NCBI RefSeq assembly: GCF_000699445.3
Contig: NC_067196.1
Location: 71,059,864-71,123,863 of the forward strand
Direction of reading: 5' to 3'
DNA length: 64,000 nucleotides
DNA from: Schistosoma haematobium
Lineage: Eukaryota > Platyhelminthes > Trematoda > Strigeidida > Schistosomatidae
Position numbers and translations under genes: made by a program. This document shows, piece after piece, positions 33,545-45,690 of this stretch (position 1 is its first letter; every line of letters begins with the position of its first letter). The notes beneath the pieces were generated by a model. It was not told where the DNA came from. It saw nothing but the letters and a program-made list of their open reading frames with translations, and made no database searches.

Positions 33545-33735
33545 CTCAATAAAATCATGAACCGACCTAACCTAGACCACCAATGAAAACCTGGAAGCAT
33601 TAGACAGCCATTTTTTCCTAGCGTGAAACTCCTCGTCAGGGCGCACGCCCGTTCCTGCACATGGGGATCAAACCCAAGACCTTCGGTCTCGCCAATGAAT
33701 GTTTGTTCTATGGACCATTGAGTCAGCATTAAACT
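33545..33735 (-). repeat. Hammerhead/tRNA-like repeat, copy 1 (decayed)
   Basis: Minus-strand copy with the 3' block ('ctagaccacc' on the + strand), a hammerhead remnant and a tRNA-like head ('gggatcaaacccaagacc' as B-box complement). The core GAAA segment is replaced by an A-run, so self-cleavage is not expected. Faces copy 2. Confidence 0.7.
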
Positions 33736-33751
33736 GTGTTAATGTCTAAGA

Positions 33752-33965
33752 CAATGGAAGATAGTCGCGTAATATCGTGGATTGGTTAAGGTTAGACCTT
33801 AACACCGCTGGATCCCGGTTCAGTGGATTAGTGATTAAGCATTCACGAGAAGTGCCAAAGGTCTTGCGTCCAGGGTTGTGGACGCCTACTGCTGAGGAGT
33901 TACATACTAGGATGAGACGGCTGTCCGATTCTTCCAAGTTTTCAACGGTGGTCTAACTTAAGGTC
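33752..33965 (+). repeat. Hammerhead/tRNA-like repeat, copy 2 (decayed)
   Basis: It starts 'gatagtcgcgtaatatcgtgg', with an A-box-like 'cggttcagtgg' and a degenerate B box. The CTGAGGA core segment is present but GAAA is changed to GAGA. Oriented head-to-head with copy 1, making an inverted pair spaced by about 17 bp. Confidence 0.7.
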
Positions 33966-36900
33966 GGTTCGTGTTCCCAATGATCTCCACAATCTATTAC
34001 TGACAAATACGAAATCACTAGATAAGTATATTCAAATGAGTTGACTGAATTTACCATAAGATCCACTACAAATGTTTGTCGCTTGTAATTGATATTAGCA
34101 AATAAACTGTTATACCACTAGTACAGATATTTCAGAGACTGAAGAGATGGGACGTAGCTATTTGTTCAACTTTAAATCTGTGGGTTGGAGTTTTCTTAAT
34201 ATGAGGATAAATTAGTTTTATCATGAATAAATATTAATTTTATTAAGCATCCCTTGTATGCTTTAACATTTCCCTCCACCTCATCTACACATTTATCACG
34301 ATAAATTATTTCCCTAATTTACGCCGTTACTAGTCAAGTTGATGAACAATTTAATATTTTCTGACAATCGTCTTTAGTATTTCTATTTTAAAAAGTTGAA
34401 ATTACTTGTCGTACACTAAGATAATACTGGACGAATCTCATGAAATTTATTATGAGAATGGAGGTTTCTAGCTTATTTACGTAAAATAAACCAAAGTTAT
34501 TACGTTTCGTTCTATTTTTTCTCCAGCTAGTTAATAAGTTGCAGATAGTAAATTTTTGTCCATACTACATACAGTCCACATCAATAAATAAATTAATGGA
34601 AATCCCCACTTGTATAACTTGTGATTTCCTTTGTATACATAATAAATTTGCCTACTCATAAGTAGTTTGAGTAATTGATTTTATTTTCCGTTCAAGGTTA
34701 TTTTCACTAAAACATCCTTATCAGTATAGGGTTACGGAGATTATTGAGTTTTGACAAAACGGCCGTCCATTGCTTCTAGGTTTTCGATGGTCGTCTAACA
34801 TCGATCGATTCATGGTTTCAATTAAAACATGCTTACTTAAAAAATCATTTTCTCACCTTGTATAGAAAATATTCTAAAAACTGAACAGCTATATCTTTAA
34901 ATGACTATTTATTGTAACTGGAAGACTATTAGTATCGATTTCATGCCATCGGCCTATTATATCACTAATTCATCCTGTTCTACAAATAAACTGAAAAGTT
35001 TTCAGACGTTTAAATGTTCATTAACTCTTCTAATGAATTATTGAAACTAGTTGTAATCAAAATGATAAATTTAAATTATTAGAACTGTTAACTTAATCCC
35101 ATAGAATTATTAATTTTAAACAACCTCGAACCTTAACTTTCGATCTAACTATTCAACTCTTTGTCAACTGGGCTACGAATTTTGATCAATAATCACTTTC
35201 CTGTTCAACTAACCAAAGGATATGACTGATAATTTAAGAGTTTTCGAACTTAGCCATCGACATTAAGTATTGTAGTTCAATGAGTATAATTTTAAAAATG
35301 TCTAATCTAGACTACTAATACTATTTCATAGTCGCCAGTTTAATATTATTATTAAACGGGGCTGTGTGAAGATTGTTGAATTTCGTAGTTTATATCACGA
35401 ATCGATGTTAGTTTAACAGTCAGTAAAAACCAGGAAACATTCAATAGCTGTTTGATCTCAGTACGTAAATCCTCAGAATTTCTCATTCATAATCCACACC
35501 AGGTCAATAGTTGTTTATTGAAAATTAGTCTTTGACTATTATTAGCAATATTTTCCCTCAATTCAATGTACGTAAGTTCATTATTCCAAATTCAAAAATA
35601 TTTGACAAGTTACAGTTTGTTCCTCATTCATAAAGTTCAGGTGATACTCTGATTCTTTGTTAAAGCTATCGTATATAGTAAGAGTTGGTCAATGGAGTTA
35701 TAACACTCATTAAAAGAGTTCTGTAAAATTTCGAGATCGAATTTTCTATTTAGATAATTTTAAAAAATGTCAGTTATAGTCAAAGTCTTAATACAGTTGT
35801 ATTAGGGAATTTTAGCTAATAATTCTAAATAATTGACTGATTCAAAGTAAAATTTTAGCATTATCATCTAAAGGATAACTGGAATTCTTAAAATGTTTCT
35901 GTGGACATTGAACAAACATTCCACACATTTCTAATAAGCCTATAATACTGTATAACTATAACTCCCTACATAACTGAAGTAGGCGTCATGTTTTTCTGAA
36001 TGATTATAACCCTACAGGAATTAATTATAGGATACTTCCTAATCGAGATCATCATAAATTCTAGCAAGTGTCAGCTTTCAAATTTCCCAGACGTCACTGT
36101 GTATTTTGTTTCCAATGATAATCATTTTACTTTGAAAATTACATGGTAAACACGTAACAAATTATGTAATCAAAATTTTATTGCACATAACTGTAAAACT
36201 TTATGAATTACTTCAGTCTGATTTATGCATTTATTATTATCTTTATAGTTTAGTCATCATATAATATGATATTACATATATATATAATCTTATAATATAG
36301 CTTTTCATTCCAATTCACTTATCAACTTTTCACATAATTCATTTCTATATCTCCCATGGGTCGAAAATAAAAGTTTATTCGGTAAGACTATAATTTATGA
36401 ATAAAACGATCAGATTTAACTTAGCAGATCTTTTGTTTTGGCGCGAAATTCATTCACTCATTTTGACTATATACCATTTTGGCATTATAGTTGATGCCAG
36501 TTCGTAATGAAAACATTAAATTGAATTCCTATCCCTAACGTCCAACTGTAAATCCTAATACTTTAACCTAATATATAACATTCATTTGTCTCTAGTAAGT
36601 ATGTAGACAATCCAAAGTCATTTTAGTGTTGCTCAAATGTCGTCCATAAATTGTTGTCTCACCGTTTATTCTTTATTATTTTATTATTTTCAGAATATCT
36701 TTGTTAGTAAAGAAAACAACATATAATGCATCAAGAATTTTATTTATACAACTAGTCTTTCAAGCTGTTTGTGTTACCATTTGTGTGTGTGTGTGTGTTG
36801 TTTTAAACAATTGACAATAAAACAATATTAAATAAATGCTACATGTTTAATCGTTGCCAACTTTATTATGTAGTTTTGTTTGAAATAAGAGTTAGTCAGT

Positions 36901-37555
36901 AGTAGACTTAAATAGTTAAGATGGATAGGATTCTGAAATGTTAGTTTTTGTTAAATGAATAATTGTAAATTTTGTTGAATGTTTTCATTAAGAAATGTGA
37001 TTGATGATCCTCAACATCATTATTCGAAACCATTCTCACTGTTGTAAAGTTATTCACTATTAGACTCTCATACGATAATAAGTGCCGTACGACTTTTTTA
37101 TGGCTTCGCACCTTCAATATTATCTTTGCAGAAGTTAAATTATCATTCTTCACCATGCTAGATTTTGGATTTATCCACTGCTCAACTGTTAATCACAATC
37201 AACTGCATCCCTGATGATCATTAATATTTGTCAATATAATGTTAACTGGATGTTCACTTAAAATAGTTTTAATTAACTCCTATAGCAGTCAAGTCACTAA
37301 AACCTTAGCAGAATAATTTGTAAACGAACCTGGGTAGCTTCGTCAAATAAATGAATGTCAGTTTTTTTTTAATAACTCAACTGTATACTTATTCTTTACC
37401 AAATCGTGACGATTGTAATGTTGTGATCTTAAATATCTAACTAGGTCTATTAATAAAAGAATCTACCACAAACAATGAGCCAGTTGACATATCTTATTGA
37501 TGAGCGTTAAGGCTATATGTTCATACTTGTCATATCCAGTATAAAATAAATTGCA
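33966..37555. other. AT-rich region, nothing recognised except one repeat tail
   Basis: About 3.6 kb of very AT-rich DNA with only short frames. It contains a hammerhead-repeat 3' fragment at 34718-34818 and a (TG)n run at 36783-36799. No gene is supported. Confidence 0.4.
34718..34818 (+). repeat. 3' fragment of hammerhead repeat
   Basis: Only the segment from the GAAA region onward ('aaaacggccgtcc', 'cttctaggttttcgatgg') is present. The tRNA-like head and the CTGANGA core are missing. Confidence 0.55.
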
Positions 37556-37559
37556 ATAT

Positions 37560-39440
37560 AGTAAGTTACTCGACCGTTGCTGCTATCTTGACATGGTGGT
37601 CGGGCTTACCTATCGTGATGAACCAATCGAACTATACTGGCTAGAACAATCGTTCCTAAATGTCCTATCGTGCCAGACAGGTCGGCTGAAAAACTTTAAG
37701 ACTAAAAGCATCAAACCCAAGGTCCAAAGGTGAAGTTGTACTGCTGACTGTACAGAGGTGTGATGGCAGTAATGTGTTTCCTTCAGACAACCAGCATAAC
37801 AGCAATGCTGCCTTCCCACAAGGAGGGATGGGGTTAGAAAAGATCGACCGTAAAAAATGCACATGTCGCTATATCCCACAGATTTCGTGTGTGACCGACC
37901 TCAAGCAGCTGTCCCTTGGGCACTGCGGTCACGCTTTCAGGTCACTAAGACCACCTCTAATCCAATTTTCTTTTCAGGTAAATCCAGAAAAGCCCTTCCA
38001 TGGTGTGGGAAACCGGGAAGTGATAATTTCCCTTATACCTTTAGCAGCACTCAAGATCACTGTATTCATAATCAATCTCCCTCTTCAATCCCTATTATTT
38101 CTCCTACATTGACTTTCAACACTAAACTTGCTCTTTTGGCTTCCTCATCAAGTATCACTATAGACAACGATTCTAGTGCGCAAAACACTGTTCCAGGTCT
38201 ACTGAAACCTCACTCCAAACTACACATTGAAGCCTTCAACATACACACCCTGTGTCAAATCAGCCAGCAGGTCTTCTTGGCTAAAACCCTGGAATTTCGT
38301 ACCATTGATGCATGCCGTGTCTCCGAAACACGCATGCAGGGTAATAGTGTGCTCATTCAGTTAACCTCACCTCTCCAAAACGGAGGGCCGACGATATACA
38401 TCCTCCGTACATCTGGCGACCCGATGGCTAGTTCTCGTGAACTGGTGGGTGTAGGCATAACACTAAGTACGAAGGACAAGCACTATTAGAGTGGATCCCC
38501 GTTAGCAGTCGTTTATGTGTTGTTTGGTAAGAAGACCTATGAGAATTGAATTAAGTTATAAGAAGGCCGAAAGTAGATTCCAGGAACAACTAAGGTCACA
38601 CTTGAGTACTGAAAAAGAGGCTGGCCCAGATGTTGCTTGGAAAGATATACAAACAGCTATGGAAACAGTAGTAGCATCTATTAGTAATTTACACCAAAGG
38701 GTTACAAATTACCAATGGCTTTCTTCTAAGTCTATTGCACTGATGGATTCTCGTAAACTCATCCAACTTTTGTCACCTATGGCGAAGGCGAGATATCCGT
38801 GTGTTCTGTTCTGTTCTTATTTACGGCTGAGAAACGTGAACATTAAGAGTTGAAGATACCCGTAAGCTACTAGTATTTGACCACAGATGTCTTAGAAATA
38901 TTACTGGCATCTTCTGGGATCTCCGGGTCAATAATAGTGAGGTCAGACGCATGGTATTAGGGAATGATGGTAAATCAGTTGATGAGGTTGTGAATCTTCA
39001 TCGACTGAGATGGTTGGGCCACGTATTACGTATGCCTGAACACCGATTACCACGACGCGCAATGCTGGCTAGTATTGGGGATGGTTGGAAGAAAGTTAGT
39101 GGCGACCAAACCAAAACGTGGCATCAGTGCTTGAAGTCACTAACTTCTAGTGTGAGCCATGTTGGTAGATACAGACTACTTGGTTGGGTTCCACGTGACA
39201 ATCGTAACCAATGGTTGGAGACTCTTGGTGACATGGCTCAGAATCGATCACAATGGCGTCGGTGTATACACTCTCTGTCTTCCCTTAAACTAAGAGATTA
39301 AAATCGCTTCATATCTTTTTTCTACGAACTAATTCTTCCTTCCTGTACTATATCCTTATTGCAATCCTTCTTTTATATATTACCACCTCTGAATTAACTA
39401 CTTTTATGAATCCGGTGTCCATCTTGTTGCGCTAATGAAG
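37560..39440 (+). mobile_element. Mosaic, internally deleted RTE-like family A copy
   Basis: It has 5' leader sequence (37560-37990) not kept in the other copies, then endonuclease N-terminal sequence (about 38216-38510). A junction near 38524 skips the endonuclease core, and a second junction at 38763 jumps from the linker to the post-RT C-terminal region, so the RT is absent. From 38763 to about 39438 it is almost identical to 17780-18455, whereas the 5' part is clearly diverged from 15175-16430. The last ~75 bp of the family tail are missing. Confidence 0.8.
38951..39301 (+). pseudogene. C-terminal RT-region fragment of family A
   Basis: A 116-codon frame, LHRLRWLGHVLRMPEHRL to the stop. 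It differs by one residue (His for Tyr) from the frame at 17968-18318. A detached piece of the RTE C-terminal region. Confidence 0.8.
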
Positions 39441-40254
39441 TAAGTGCGGTTTAGCTAATTAATACTAAAAAATTTAACAGCACGAAACTTCCTAGAACTG
39501 GGAGATACAATGTTCTAATCGATCGTTTTGACTGTGTTTGTGTGCTGGCTGAATAATCTAATGGTTGCATTTTTGACTCTATCATAAATCGTGCGTGGTT
39601 AAACATCGAAGTTGTTTACAGTTCCCTCCAAGTCTTTTAGAAGTCACTAATCACTAGAATCCAGATTAAATAACGGGTTTGGATAACCTTTATTCGACTA
39701 TATGAGAGCATCTTAAGTCGTGAGAATAAACTCCGAATTTTTTCTTTTATCGTTAATTTTTCAGTGCTAAAATTTCCAGATAGCTACTGCGAAAAATTCC
39801 ACTTGATACATTTATTAGTTTTTCTTGAGTGTTTGTGTCCTGAGCAAACTGCGAGGTATAAGTGTATATAGATTATTTTTAACCTAAAACAATTCAGCCT
39901 TACGACTTAGCTGGGGTAGAATACGTTGTCTTCTATTCCTGATAGTATGATACGCCAATTAGATAGCTAAAATAGCAAAAGTATTTACTAACACCGTTGC
40001 GTTTTCAAAACCTTCTGCACAAACACAGTAATATGGATATGTGCTGAAACGAGTGGATGATACATGGAAACAACTTGTTCTGAGTAGATAAATGTGTAGT
40101 CCTCCTGATAAAGGCTTTGGAAGGTACTAATTAAGACCGTTTTATGTTTATTGATGCTAGGTGAATTTAACCAATCAGCAATTGCAGTTTTTCTATTTGA
40201 TTAAGCTAAGTAATAAAGCTGTATATTTTCACAGTTGGAATCACTAGTCGATCT
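39441..40254. other. nothing recognised
   Basis: AT-rich intergenic sequence without supported frames. Confidence 0.4.
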
Positions 40255-40440
40255 AAGCTATACCACTATTGAAAGCCTGGAAGCACTAGAAGGTCGTTTT
40301 GTTCATGTACAGGACTCCCCAGTAGTGCACACCTACGATCCTGCACGCGGAAATTAAAATAAAGACCCTCAGTCTCGTGAGCAAACGGTCAACCTTTGGA
40401 CTACTGAGCTGGCATCCATAAGTGTTAACTTAGATCGATT
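40255..40440 (-). repeat. Hammerhead/tRNA-like repeat (decayed)
   Basis: Minus-strand copy. The core reads CTGGGGA instead of CTGANGA and AAAA instead of GAAA, so it is inactive. The tRNA-like head is recognisable in 'cctcagtctcgtgagcaaac' and 'ctactgagctggc'. Confidence 0.7.
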
Positions 40441-40904
40441 TGTGATTTAAACTGTGATAATGCTACAAACTCCTCAAATCTCCGTGCTGATAAAGTTGTA
40501 TATGACAGAAATTTAGAATAAGGAAAAGTGCCTCCATTTATACCTTTCATTTTTACTTGTTTATATATCCCAAAAATGGATCACTCTATTTTTAAGTTGC
40601 CCGATTGTTTCTTGAAGACTAAAATAACAGTTTATCTCTGAACTATCAAAGCTGTTGTTACCTTTCTCATATAGAAATTCATATGGTTGACTGACGATGA
40701 ATAATGCCTTTAGTATTACAATATACGGTACAGGAAATATTTTACACCACAGTACGTAGGTGTCAGAGACTATGCTTTTTCACATTATAATTCTGCAAGG
40801 TCTTTATGCATCTTAACAATTAGTTTCAGTGTAAGAAATAAATCCGAGTCAAATAAATGCTTCATCAGAAATAGAGATAAAGAATTACATTTTCAACAAC
40901 GATG

Positions 40905-41140
40905 GCGTAATTTCGTGGATTGCTTGAAGTTAAACATTAACGACGGTTGGATACCCGCCGGCTCAATGGTCTAGAGGTTAAGAATTCGCGCACGAGACTG
41001 ATAAGTCCTGGGTTCGAGTCTCGCGGGGTGGGATCATAGATGCGCATTGCTGAAGGGTTCCATACTAGGACGAAACGGCCGTCTAGTGTTTCCAGGTTTT
41101 CCATAGTCGTCTAGCTTCAACTCACTCATGAATCAACTAT
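40905..41140 (+). repeat. Hammerhead/tRNA-like repeat, well-preserved head
   Basis: It begins 'gatggcgtaatttcgtgg'. A-box-like 'ccggctcaatggtctagagg' and B-box-like 'gggttcgagtctcgc' are intact enough for polymerase III. The hammerhead segment at 41042-41092 has stem II (gttcc/ggac), GAAA and the GTC cleavage triplet, but the core is CTGAAGG, with the last invariant A changed to G, so activity is doubtful. Confidence 0.8.
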
Positions 41141-41644
41141 AAAATTAAAAATCAATTATTCAAATGTTATTGTTCATAGTAAAACATGTTACAACTCTGA
41201 AAAACAAACTGTAGCATTTTTTAAAAAAAATATAAAATATCGCCTAATTTATTAAGAATTGTGTAGTCAATAATAACTTAACAATGGATTCACTGAATAT
41301 TTACTCAAAATTTATGAATTGTATTATTAACCATGTTGGAGGTGATAAACTAACTAATCTTTAACAGAGTGATTAAGTAATGTATTATATAATAAAATGG
41401 CTATAGTAAACTGTTGGTTTCTAACTCAATGCCTCTCACTTGTATACTGTAACTATATTGTTTGTTTGTCTGTTTTTTTTAGAAGTTAAGTACCATTTTA
41501 GAATAACTGTCGAATAAAAATAAAGACATTTCAGTGAAGAAAATTTTCTCTTCGATGAATTCAAGGATACAATGAATCATTTTAATTAACTGTAGAATAT
41601 TTTAATTTTCAATACAATTAGTTAATTAATACTAATTCTTTTTA

Positions 41645-41812
41645 TCAGAAGGGGTTTTTTGAAAATTTTAGAAATTTCATTGAGTAAAATCATGAGTCAA
41701 TTGAAGCTAGACCACCATGGAAAACCTGGAATCACTGGACGGCCGTTTCGTCCTAGTATGAGACTACTCAGTAGTGCGCATCCACGATCCCGCCCCCCGC
41801 GAGATAGTTTAT
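41645..41812 (-). repeat. Hammerhead repeat, tail and ribozyme only
   Basis: Minus-strand copy whose 3' tail (aaaccccttctgata type) lies at 41645-41690, followed upstream by the ribozyme segment and truncated before the tRNA-like head. The core reads CTGAGTA, one base off consensus. Confidence 0.7.
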
Positions 41813-43020
41813 CATTAACATGAATAACGTACTTATCTAATTGACCTTTCAATGTTGTTGTTGTTTTGTTTTTTTGTTTTTCATCAACAAAAAACAACTG
41901 TGTATATGATGTAACTTGATGTGTCATTTAATTTGATGTGATTTTCGTTTCAAGATAATAATTAATCAAATCATGATAGATTGTTTCCTTTTGAGCATAC
42001 TTACATGATTATAGTAAACCTATTCCAGTTACTTATTTCCTAATTGATACTATCTTATTTATATATCATTGGTTATATCAAGCAAACTATTTGATTGTAT
42101 AATACAGATAATTATTTCTGATAAGTTATAAGGTGAAAATATTACCGAATGATGAAGTTATTGTAATAATAAATACTCACGTGTCATTTCACTATAATTA
42201 CCTCAGTATTGTAAGTATTTTTTTTTAATATTACATGGTAGTAAATGGATATAAAATGCATATAAACATACAGTAGGCACATCTACAATTGTGTGCATAT
42301 GCACATATATAAATAAATAAGCGTATAGACATACATGATTTGGTAAGTTTAGTATGATCATTTTACCTATATTACGTAACAGGTTTTTGACATTATTTTC
42401 ATCATAAAGAAATATATAATTAAGTTCAAACAAAGTAGTACAAAGGTAATGATGAAGGAAAACGGAAAAATGAAACTTCGATTACCTTATTTTCACCCCT
42501 TTCATTCTACTTGGTATTTTGTATTTTAAGATATGGAAATTAAATATTATTTTTTCTTTGAATAAAAGAAGCAATAAAATGAGTTAGATTACTAATTCAA
42601 CTATCCTTTTTTCATAAAAAAAGATGATAGGAATATTGTCAGTTTGGGGGATAATAATAATTACCTATGTCATCATCATTGTCATCATCATCATCATCAT
42701 CATAATTGGTATTCATTAAATTATAATTAAAAAAGTCTAATTATAATTTTGTGAATAAATGAAAACTACAATTTAATTAAATTCATATATGACAATAAAA
42801 TTTAATTCGCCTAAAAAATACGCCACAGCTATTCATTATCAATATCCCATTAGTTATAACTAACAATCATACTATTTACTACTAGTAATCATGGTATTAT
42901 TAGGAGTCAGTAACATTACTGAGTAGTGTCAGTCAACAAAGTTTTAAACTTTGTTTATAAGTTTTCTTATTTTTGTAACTAATAATAAACTATCAGAAAT
43001 TCAAGATTAATGAATACATA
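41813..43020. other. AT-rich, with an ATC/GAT microsatellite
   Basis: No gene. 42668-42704 is a (CAT)n run. Confidence 0.4.
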
Positions 43021-43049
43021 CGGAAAAAAATTTAATAATTTAATTAGTT

Positions 43050-43270
43050 GAGATCATGAGTCAATTGAAGCTAGACCACCATGGAAAACCTGGAATCACT
43101 GGACGGCCGTTTCGTCCTAGTATGAGACTCTTCAGCAGTGCACATCCACGATCCCAACCTGCGAGATTCGGACCCAGATTCTATCGGTCTCGTACGCGAA
43201 CGTTTAACCTCTAGATCACTGAGCCGGCGGGTATCCAACGGCATTAATGTCTAACTTCAACCAACTCATG
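43050..43270 (-). repeat. Hammerhead/tRNA-like repeat with intact ribozyme core
   Basis: Full head (A-box-like 'gatcactgagccggc' complement, B box 'gagattcggacc' complement), ribozyme and 3' block, on the minus strand. See the separate ribozyme entry. A partial + copy follows directly at 43280. Confidence 0.82.
43097..43142 (-). ncRNA. Type I hammerhead ribozyme motif, core intact
   Basis: Minus-strand order: stem I CACTG, CTGAAGA (consensus CTGANGA), stem II GTCT...GGAC around ATACTA, GAAA, a very short stem III with loop, cleavage triplet GTC, stem I CAGTG. All invariant core bases are present and both strands of stem I pair over five bases. Schistosome satellite repeats are known to encode self-cleaving hammerheads of this form. 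Activity of this copy is inferred. Confidence 0.8.
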
Positions 43271-43279
43271 AAATTGAGT

Positions 43280-43425
43280 TCTACAATAGGACGAAACGGC
43301 CGTCCAGTGCTTCCAGGTTTTCTATGGTGGTCTAGCTTCAATGAGCTCATAATCTCAACTATTAAAATTACTATAATATCGACAAAAACCCCTTCTGATA
43401 TTAATCTCATAACTTAGTCAAAATA
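43280..43425 (+). repeat. Hammerhead repeat, 3' half
   Basis: It starts inside stem II ('caataggacgaaac'), then the GTC site, the 3' block 'ctatggtggtctagcttcaa' and the tail 'accccttctgata'. With the preceding minus copy it forms an inverted pair. Confidence 0.7.
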
Positions 43426-44270
43426 ACATCTAGTCGGTTTTGAAATAATTAGGATTATGATTGGAATATAAATATAAACCGTGTTCATTCTAAATAAAAA
43501 AACTATCTTCTTGTAAATAATCAGTAAAAACCAATGGGGTAGTGACTTATCTATGGTTTTTTTTTTTAAAGTGACTAGTCAGCAAATTTACAGATTATTA
43601 TTCTTATGCCGTAATTAGTCGTTCTAGTCACAGAGCTAATGAAACTCAGAAATATAATAACATTGGAACTATATACCCTTACTAACAATCACATCATTAG
43701 AGGTCTACAACCTACTTATTTTTATCCAAACAATTGAGTAGTATTAATGTCAACACTCTTTGTTCCATTGATTGTTAATTTCATTCTCTTTTTATGTCAG
43801 AAGAATATTGACAAAATCTGTTTATAGGTAATTCTATACTCGATGACTTGTCTTATTGTGTATGTAATGGTATTGAATTGTTTTTAACTGACTTAATTGG
43901 ACTTTTTCTTCTAATAATCAGAGAAGTAAGATGGTGAAATCAAGAAGTTACGATAGATTATTTTAAAATACTTGGTAGTATGTATATTTAACTGATAAAA
44001 CCTATCATTTAGATTGTTGACTATTGTTCCGTAGGTCCTGATCCATAGAGTCAAAAGACTTGGGAGGTTACTGGATTTTATCTATATAGTCAGTTGACAA
44101 TTGGTATTCTAACAAAGTTTTCAAAAGTTTAATTAGAAAACAAACAGGTAATGTGACTGAACTAGGAAAAACAATAGTTAACCACTTAATAATTATTATA
44201 ACTTTACAATAATTTTAGTTTGGAAGGCTCTTGGAGATTGTTGAGGCTTGACAGTTTACATCACTGACTA
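43426..44270. other. nothing recognised
   Basis: AT-rich, no supported frame. Confidence 0.4.
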
Positions 44271-44274
44271 AATT

Positions 44275-44455
44275 AGGTTATAAAACCATCAAACACAATG
44301 GAGGACTGGACAGATGTTTAATTCCGGAATGAGACCTCATCAGTGAGCATCCACTGACCTGCTGAGAATTGGACTTAGGACATTTACAAAAGTGACTCTC
44401 TGCGAGACTGAGGGCCCTGGGTTTGACTCCTAGGTTGGGTTGTGAGTGCACAATT
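44275..44455. repeat. Rearranged hammerhead repeat remnant
   Basis: The left part (44275-44370) is a minus-strand ribozyme segment with a damaged core (GAAA lost). The right part (44395-44445) is a + strand tRNA-like head ('gcgagactgagggccctggg', 'ggtttgactcctagg'). The two halves face each other, so this is a fold-back chimera. Confidence 0.5.
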
Positions 44456-45190
44456 TCGATTGTATTGTAGAGTCCCTTTGTCTCAATTAACGAATGATAT
44501 TTTTCATTCTGTTTCAGCCGGATGTCAATTACAGCATAATTTTATTGTTGAAAAAGGTACATGACACATCTGATTCACGAGTAATGTGTAAGGAATCTAA
44601 AACATGGTTTTCAAGTGATTCATCAACTATTGATTTGAATTTTTAGATATGTGAACTAAATATTTATTATATAGGTGAATATTATTATCGATATCCTGAA
44701 CAAAACAGACATTTTATCACTTAGATACATGATTTAAGACTTAAAAAATGTAGCTTCATTCATAAAAAATCATATCCTATTTCAATGAATAGAGATTTTG
44801 GCATTAAACTTTGATTCATGTCTGAAGTGGTGTTTTAGAATATACTGTCAGTTCATTTAATTGCTAAAGTTAAATTCATCTGACTGTTATAATTCAATCC
44901 TACTTTATGGCTTTGAAGCAAGGCAACAGAAACCTGTTTCAAATTACTTAAAAGTCACGTTATTCTTGTATAAGCTTTTCCAGGTGTTTCTGAAAGCCTC
45001 GGAAAATTCCTTAAATAATAAGAAGTATCATCTAATTGTTGATTACATCAGACTATATATTTTATTGATATGAAACTAACTCTGACTTTTAACATTTTTT
45101 CCTACTTCATACTGACTTGAATATTTTTTCAATATATGATTTTCAAACAATAAAATTGACGCTATTAATTTTCATTGATATTTATTTATC
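44456..45190. other. nothing recognised
   Basis: AT-rich, only short frames (44861-45073) without motifs. Confidence 0.4.
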
Positions 45191-45194
45191 TAAT

Positions 45195-45411
45195 CAGAAA
45201 GGGGTTTTTGGGATATTGTAGTAATTTAATAGTTGAATTCATGAGTCACTTGAGACTAGATCACCATGGGAAACCTAAAAGCAACGGGTGGTCTTTTCGT
45301 CCTAGTATGAGACTCCTCAATAGTGCGCATCTATGATCTCGCCCAGCGAGACTCGAATCCAGGACCTGTCCATCTCACGAGCGGACTATCAACCTCTAGG
45401 CTAAAATCCAT
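45195..45411 (-). repeat. Hammerhead/tRNA-like repeat (decayed core)
   Basis: Minus copy with tail (45195-45240), ribozyme and tRNA-like head ('gcgagactcgaatccaggacc' B-box complement). The core starts TTGAGGA instead of CTGAGGA and the cleavage segment is altered. Confidence 0.7.
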
Positions 45412-45690
45412 GAATTCAACTATCAAATTACGATAATATTCAGAAGACACCATTCTGATTATAGTCATCATCTGCTCACTAGGCACTGTCTCCTAGTGAT
45501 ATTTCCTGGAGTTCTAGTGAGGAGCCGTGACCAGTGGAAAAACCGGGTCTGTTGACTGATAGCAACTCGCTGATGACAATGGTGGATGTGTCGCTCAATT
45601 TCGTGGATTAGTTGAAGTTAGACATTAACACCGTCGGATGACGGCGGGCTTATTGGACTAGAGGTTAAGCGTTCGCGCGCGAGACAACTG
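45412..45690 (+). repeat. Tail-to-head junction of hammerhead repeat units
   Basis: A + strand tail (atgaattcaactatcaaatt...ttctgattatag) runs straight into the 5' module ('ggagttctagtgaggagc', 'ccgggtctgttgactg', 'gctgatgacaatgg') and then the tRNA-like head to 'gcgcgagac', where it breaks off. This is the joint expected within a tandem array of the unit. Confidence 0.65.

Noticed and set aside
40960..41040. tRNA gene (A and B box, clover-leaf-like)
   Set aside because: The same block recurs in many damaged copies joined to a hammerhead and lacks a proper acceptor stem; it is a tRNA-like promoter of a short repeat.
42668..42704. CRISPR-like or tandem array
   Set aside because: Simple (CAT)n microsatellite without spacers; the organism is an animal.
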